Assembly: GCA_020850535.1 (NCBI GenBank)
Contig: JADZEM010000135.1
Coordinates: 123,102-187,101, forward strand
DNA: 64,000 nt
Direction of reading: 5' to 3'
DNA from: Chloroflexota bacterium
GTDB taxonomy: Bacteria; Chloroflexota; UBA6077; JACCZL01
Position numbers and translations under genes: made by a program. The notes under the pieces were generated by a model, which was not told the DNA's origin, made no database searches, and saw nothing but the letters and a program-made list of their open reading frames with translations. Below, piece after piece: positions 60,277 through 64,000 of this stretch (its first letter is position 1; each line of letters starts with the position of its first letter).

Positions 60277-60789
60277 ATGGATGTCTACGAGGCGATTCGG
60301 ACCGTCCTGGCCGTCAGGCAGTTCCAGGACAAGCCCGTCCCGGCCGAGATCATCGGCAAGATCGTGGAGTCGGCGCGGCTGACCTCCAGCTCGCGGAACG
60401 GCCAGCCCTGGCACTTCATCGTGGTCGAGAACCGGGCCACCCTCCGCAAGCTCGGGGAGATCGCCACGACCGGGCCGTACACCGCCGACGCCGCCTTTGC
60501 CGTCGTCGTCGCCTACGAGAAGGCCAGCGAGTTCGGCGTCTCGGACGCCAGCATGGCCGTCCACTCGATGATGCTGACCGGCTGGGGCGAGGGCGTCGGC
60601 TCGAACTGGGTCGGGTTCGCCAACCGCTTCGCCGCGCTGCACGATCTGCTCGGCCTGCCGGAGACCTATGACGTGCTGGCGATTCTGCCGTTCGGCTACC
60701 CCGTCAAGGAGATCGGGAAGGGCAAGAAGCGGCGCAAGGAGCTGGGCGAGGTGGCCTCGCGCGAGCGGTTCGGGCAGCCATTCGCCTGA
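60277..60789 (+). CDS. Nitroreductase-family protein
   Basis: A 170-residue flavin-dependent reductase. It opens with the FMN-binding helix and loop VYEAIRTVLAVRQFQDKPVP, then LTSSSRNGQPWHFIVVE (about 38-54), and ends FGYPVKEIGKGKKRRKELGEV as in short nitroreductases. It probably uses FMN as a dimer and accepts nitro, quinone or enone substrates. The ATG at 60277 is preferred; GTG at 60265 is the alternative. Divergent from the dehydrogenase and followed 10 bases later by a GNAT gene. Confidence 0.88.
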   Translation: MDVYEAIRTVLAVRQFQDKPVPAEIIGKIVESARLTSSSRNGQPWHFIVVENRATLRKLGEIATTGPYTADAAFAVVVAYEKASEFGVSDASMAVHSMMLTGWGEGVGSNWVGFANRFAALHDLLGLPETYDVLAILPFGYPVKEIGKGKKRRKELGEVASRERFGQPFA

Positions 60790-60799
60790 AGGGAGCACC

Positions 60800-61351
60800 A
60801 TGCCCGTCGCGACCTGGTGGCGGGGCGACCCGCTGCCAGCCCTCCCGGGCCTGCCCGGCCTGACGACGCGGCCGGTGGCCGATCCCGCCGAGGCCGGCAC
60901 GCTGACCGGGTTGCCGCCGGCCGAGGTGGCCCGGCGCTGGGCGGACGGCAACACGCTCCACGGCGCGTTCCTCCACGAGCAGGCGGCCGGCTACGGCTGG
61001 CTTGCCCGCACGGCCGGCCGCATCGACGAGCTGTGGCTGGCCTGGAGCATCCCGCCCGGCGAGGCCTATCTCTGGGACTTCGTCACGCGGCCGGAGGCTC
61101 GCGGACGCGGCGTCTACCCGCTGCTGCTCCAGGCGATGTTGGCCACCGAGGCCAGCATCAGCCGCTTCTGGATCGGGTACGAAGGGCACAACCGGGCGTC
61201 GGCGCGTGGCATCGAGAAGGCCGGGTTCCAGGTCGTCGGCGATCTCGCCGTGCACGCTGGCCGCCTGGAGGGCGTCACGCTGGCGGATGGTGGTCCGCGC
61301 GGGGCAGCATTCGCGCGGCTCTTCCCAACACTGCCGGTGCTCGCGCCATGA
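60800..61351 (+). CDS. GNAT N-acetyltransferase
   Basis: A 183-residue acetyltransferase. The fold is visible as AAGYGWLARTAGRIDELWLAW, then AYLWDFVTRPEARGRGVYPLLLQAM, where RPEARGRGVYPLL is the acetyl-CoA loop (R/QxxGxG/A), then NRASARGIEKAGFQVVG. AGGGAG lies seven bases before the ATG. It lies 10 bp after the nitroreductase stop, so the two are probably co-transcribed. The acceptor is unknown. Confidence 0.85.
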   Translation: MPVATWWRGDPLPALPGLPGLTTRPVADPAEAGTLTGLPPAEVARRWADGNTLHGAFLHEQAAGYGWLARTAGRIDELWLAWSIPPGEAYLWDFVTRPEARGRGVYPLLLQAMLATEASISRFWIGYEGHNRASARGIEKAGFQVVGDLAVHAGRLEGVTLADGGPRGAAFARLFPTLPVLAP

Positions 61352-61388
61352 CAGAGTCCCGGAACCCCTCTGGAGGGCGCGTAACCCC

Positions 61389-61946
61389 ATGCCCGTGAAG
61401 CTCGTGCAGATGCCGCCGGAGCTGGTCCGCATCGACGAGGTCGATATCGTGGCAGGCGGCTACGCGCCGAGCCTGCTGGCGGCCTACCAGGCGTACCTGC
61501 CGATGGTGCTGGAGGACCGACAGGGCGTGGCGATCCTGGCGTCGGCCGAGGCCGGCGGCCTGCCGATGCTGATGCTGCTGGCCCGGCGGGTCGGCGCGGC
61601 CCTGCGCGACGAGAACATCCAGGTGCGCGACGCCGGCGGCGACATGCGAGGCGGCAAGAAACGATTGTGTTACGTCCCGGGGACGGTGCTGGACGACGCC
61701 TACGAGGAACAGGACGCTCAACAGGCCCTCGCGACGGAGGCCGCCTGCTTCGTGCAGGAGCTGGAGACGGTCTGGGCAGGGCGAGTGCCGGAGTCGGCCA
61801 CGCTGACCCCCTCCAGGTTCCTGAGCCTCCTGGATCAGCGACGTGCAGCCGGCCTGCCGACCTTCGTCCAGGCCGATCCCGCCCGGCTTCCGGAGGCGGC
61901 GCTGCACGGGCTGCGGTCGCGGCTGCGGGCGATCGAGCCGGCCTGA
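61389..61946 (+). CDS. Hypothetical protein, end of the nitroreductase operon
   Basis: A 185-residue soluble protein with alternating strands and helices (LVRIDEVDIVAGGYAPSLL, VAILASAEAGGLPMLMLLARRVG, KRLCYVPGTVLDD, EAACFVQELETVWAG). It has no Walker motif and no recognised family. It begins 37 bp after the GNAT stop in the same direction; GGAGG is about 11 bases before the ATG. Confidence 0.65.
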   Translation: MPVKLVQMPPELVRIDEVDIVAGGYAPSLLAAYQAYLPMVLEDRQGVAILASAEAGGLPMLMLLARRVGAALRDENIQVRDAGGDMRGGKKRLCYVPGTVLDDAYEEQDAQQALATEAACFVQELETVWAGRVPESATLTPSRFLSLLDQRRAAGLPTFVQADPARLPEAALHGLRSRLRAIEPA

Positions 61947-62032
61947 ACGCGCCCAGGCGCTCCCACCGGTGGCCGTGCGCGTGATGCGAACGTGATGCCG
62001 GAGTCCGCAGATTCACCAGGATCGCGCCCGTA

Positions 62033-62075
62033 TTGAGTCGGGATTGAGCGCGAGTTGAGCCGGGCCGACTAGAGT
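62033..62075 (+). promoter_or_regulatory. Three 11-bp TTGAG direct repeats before a -10 box
   Basis: TTGAG occurs at 62033, 62044 and 62055 with an exact 11-bp period (TTGAGTCGGGA, TTGAGCGCGAG, TTGAGCCGGGC), followed by a -10-like TAGAGT at 62070-62075. Eleven-base direct repeats on one DNA face are the usual target of OmpR/PhoB-type dimers. The rest of the 558-bp interval 61947-62504 shows no gene; a transcript from here would have a ~430-base leader to the GT2 gene. Confidence 0.45.
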
Positions 62076-62504
62076 GCCAGCGTAGGGCAGGCGTCGCCGC
62101 GTCGTCGCGGATCGTCTGCCGTCCGCCCAAGCATTCGCGCACTGCGCCCCGGAGTTCCATCCTGCACTCGTCAGGCGAGCCGTCCAGAGGCATGGTCGCA
62201 GTTTCGTGCGCCCTGATCTCCGCGCGGCCATTTCACTCGGGACGGCGCCGTCCCGACGCTCCGAACACGGCAGCGAAGTATCACTGGCGTTGGCCGCGCT
62301 CCCGCACGCCGGCCATCCCCCCGCACCAGTGAGGCGCGCTGCCGTTTGCGGATCGGAGGCCTGCCCCGCCTCCGATCCGCGCCCTTGCTCACCGCCCCAC
62401 TATCCGCCGCATATGCCCCAACGAGCAGCGACCACGCTCGCCACGCCAAAGCACGCCCGTGCGCTGCACCGCCGACAATTCACATCCCACTCGGGAGGAC
62501 ACTC

Positions 62505-63179
62505 ATGGCCATGCCGGCATCGCCCACCCGCGTGGCGGCCAGCTCCACCGCCACCACGACCCGCCCCACACGTTCCCGGGCGTCCGGCCGTGCTGCCCGC
62601 GCCGACATCCTGACCGTCAGCATCATCATGCCGACGTACCGTCGGGGACATACCATCCAGCGGACCGTTCGGCAGATCCTGGCGCAGAGCTACCCACACT
62701 GGGAGCTGATCGTCGTCAACAACTCGCGGTCCGGCGACTACCACTTCGCCGATCCGCGCGTGCACGTCTACCGGCACGCCTCGCACGCCAGCGTCAGCTA
62801 CGCCCGCAATGAGGGGCTGGCCTACGCCACCGGCGACATCGTCTGCTTCTTCGACGACGACGACGACATGTTCCCGACGTACCTCGAGCGGATCGTGGAG
62901 GCGTTCGCGGACAATCCCGAGGCCAGCGTGGTCCGCTGCGGCATGCTCCGCGAGGGTGGCAAGACGACGTTCTCCTACGCCGCGCCGCTGGTGGGCCTGC
63001 GCCGCTCGCTGGCCGTGCCCACCTGGACCGAGACGATGGACCAGGCCGAGCGCTACTTCGGCGAGATCATCGAGCAGCACGGCCTCTCCGAGGAGCGCGG
63101 CGACATCATCGTGGTGCCCGAGCTGCTAGTGCGGGCGCACGCCGACCCGAAGGGCGGGCTGCGGAACGGCCGGCCGTAG
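62505..63179 (+). CDS. Family-2 glycosyltransferase
   Basis: A 224-residue GT-A glycosyltransferase. After a Thr/Arg-rich N-terminal tail (~35 residues) it reads VSIIMPTYRRGHTIQRTV, then LAQSYPHWELIVVNN, YARNEGLAYATGDIVCFFDDDDDMFP, where the Asp run is the metal and nucleotide-sugar site (the usual DxD). It is short for the family and lacks a membrane segment, so it probably adds one sugar in the cytoplasm. GGGAGG lies seven bases before the ATG. It is followed by a strong terminator. Confidence 0.88.
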   Translation: MAMPASPTRVAASSTATTTRPTRSRASGRAARADILTVSIIMPTYRRGHTIQRTVRQILAQSYPHWELIVVNNSRSGDYHFADPRVHVYRHASHASVSYARNEGLAYATGDIVCFFDDDDDMFPTYLERIVEAFADNPEASVVRCGMLREGGKTTFSYAAPLVGLRRSLAVPTWTETMDQAERYFGEIIEQHGLSEERGDIIVVPELLVRAHADPKGGLRNGRP

Positions 63180-63223
63180 GCAGCCTCACGTCGGAGGGGT
63201 TGCCAGCGCGGCTCCTGGCACGC

Positions 63224-63262
63224 AACAGCCCCCGCGCCCGAATCATGGGCGCGGGGGCTGTT
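63224..63262 (+). terminator. Rho-independent terminator of the GT2 gene
   Basis: A perfect 16-bp stem (AACAGCCCCCGCGCCC with GGGCGCGGGGGCTGTT) and a 7-base loop, followed by CGTTT, about 45 bp after the stop codon. Confidence 0.85.
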
Positions 63263-64000
63263 CGTTTGGGGCCGCGGAAGCTGCGCGACGGCCCGCGACG
63301 AAGCCACCCCATGGACCATGTTCATACGCTGGTCAGACGCTGCTTGTGATTGGCGTGGCCTGATCGAGATCAGGTCGCCGTGGACCCTTGTGAACCGTAG
63401 ATTGATTCGTATCAGCTCACCTGCACATGACGGCGGGGATACTCGACTCGAAGACGCCGCATGTCATACCAATCCCGTTTGGCGCTGCCGCATTTCCCGG
63501 ACGCCTCACACCGGCCCCCGGAGGGCCCAGGAGGCGTGGATGCTTTAGGAGGCTGAGCCTTCGTAGGGATTCACGACACGGCCACCCGAGCTTGGTGTCA
63601 GCCGTGCCGGCAAGGTGAGCAGATACGATTCTAGAATGCAGACGCGCCGCCTCCAACAAAGGTCCTCCAAGGGGCCGAGCAGTGGTCGATCACATCCAGA
63701 GGGACCGTCACGGCACCTGGAGCAACACGACGAACATAGAACGTGGTCGAACTCTTGGTCTGCTACGCTTAGTGATGAGCAGCCAACTGTTTGACCAGAC
63801 GAACTAGTGGGCAGGAAAAACGCTATCTCTTGATTTACAGTATCCCAAGCAGTGTCGTTCACTAGTTGATTTTCAAGCTCACTGGCGTAGGCATTCTCGA
63901 CGCTAGCATTAGGCCTATAACTAATACACGTTAGCTCAGGAAGCGCCGAGCGATGCATAGTTACAAGATGATGGACAGGAATTCTGTAGTGTGATGCGTC
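63263..64000. other. Gene-free, AT-richer end of the window
   Basis: 738 bp with no supportable gene. From about 63600 the base composition is clearly less GC-rich than the rest of the window. A 137-codon frame on the minus strand (63545-63958) has no ribosome site or family-like residues. Small inverted repeats are present (CCTGATC/GATCAGG near 63360; AACTAGTG/CACTAGTT at 63802 and 63860). Confidence 0.6.

Noticed and set aside
63545..63958. A 137-codon minus-strand frame at the AT-richer end
   Set aside because: No ribosome site, irregular composition and no family-like stretch.

Overview
The window is 64 kb of GC-rich bacterial DNA with about 50 protein genes on both strands. I saw no rRNA, tRNA or CRISPR array. 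The gene mix suggests a Chloroflexota bacterium (Thermomicrobia-like or a related soil lineage): DUF3500, BTAD-AAA-TPR regulators, many GAF proteins, an LPxxG-type fasciclin protein, secreted proteins with Ser/Thr/Pro stalks, and abundant GTCATCCTGAG-type repeats. That placement is inference; no marker gene here fixes it. GC falls visibly only in the last few hundred bases and in a few short intergenic patches.

Layout. 0-10 kb: small membrane and stress-type genes (SxtJ-like, CBS pair, Mpo1-like), a transaldolase-family aldolase, a remnant of a nucleotidyltransferase, a secreted GH5-like glycosidase and a membrane-anchored protein of unknown function. 10-13 kb: a ParA (with N-terminal helix-turn-helix)/ParB pair with a perfect AT-rich palindrome inside parB. 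13-21 kb: metabolic genes (amidase, sulfatase, SDR, histidine phosphatase, two Nudix proteins, DUF3500) and a decayed acetyltransferase. 21-26 kb: fasciclin protein, a glycosyltransferase, an O-antigen ligase/polymerase-type protein and three copies of a ~215-bp MITE-like element. 26-34 kb: WYL regulator, DNA polymerase IV, membrane proteins, an orphan OmpR-type regulator, an L,D-transpeptidase, a hexapeptide acyltransferase and a secreted protein of unknown family. 34-39 kb: a phosphate-type binding lipoprotein followed directly by a membrane GGDEF-EAL protein, then a helix-hairpin-helix lipoprotein with a membrane partner. 39-48 kb: a fourth MITE, a paralogue of the secreted unknown, a small gene behind a LexA-type box, a DksA-like protein, two divergent GAF proteins that end in a histidine-kinase-like H-box but have no ATPase domain, and a MarR regulator. 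48-64 kb: a complete hybrid membrane/GAF histidine kinase, class V aminotransferase, VOC protein, NHL propeller, a 1479-residue regulator (cyclase-like, BTAD, AAA, TPR), 2-hydroxyacid dehydrogenase, nitroreductase, GNAT and a family-2 glycosyltransferase.

How it fits together. Three themes recur. The first is surface and polysaccharide work (GT4, ligase, acyltransferase, GT2, GH5, transpeptidase, fasciclin, two paralogous secreted proteins). The second is signalling (c-di-GMP, GAF/PAS proteins, one full kinase, orphan regulators). The third is heavy intergenic colonisation by short repeats, some of which appear to have extended or bordered reading frames. The most promising candidate systems are the binding-lipoprotein/GGDEF-EAL operon, the MITE family with flanking direct repeats, and the pair of ATPase-less H-box GAF proteins.
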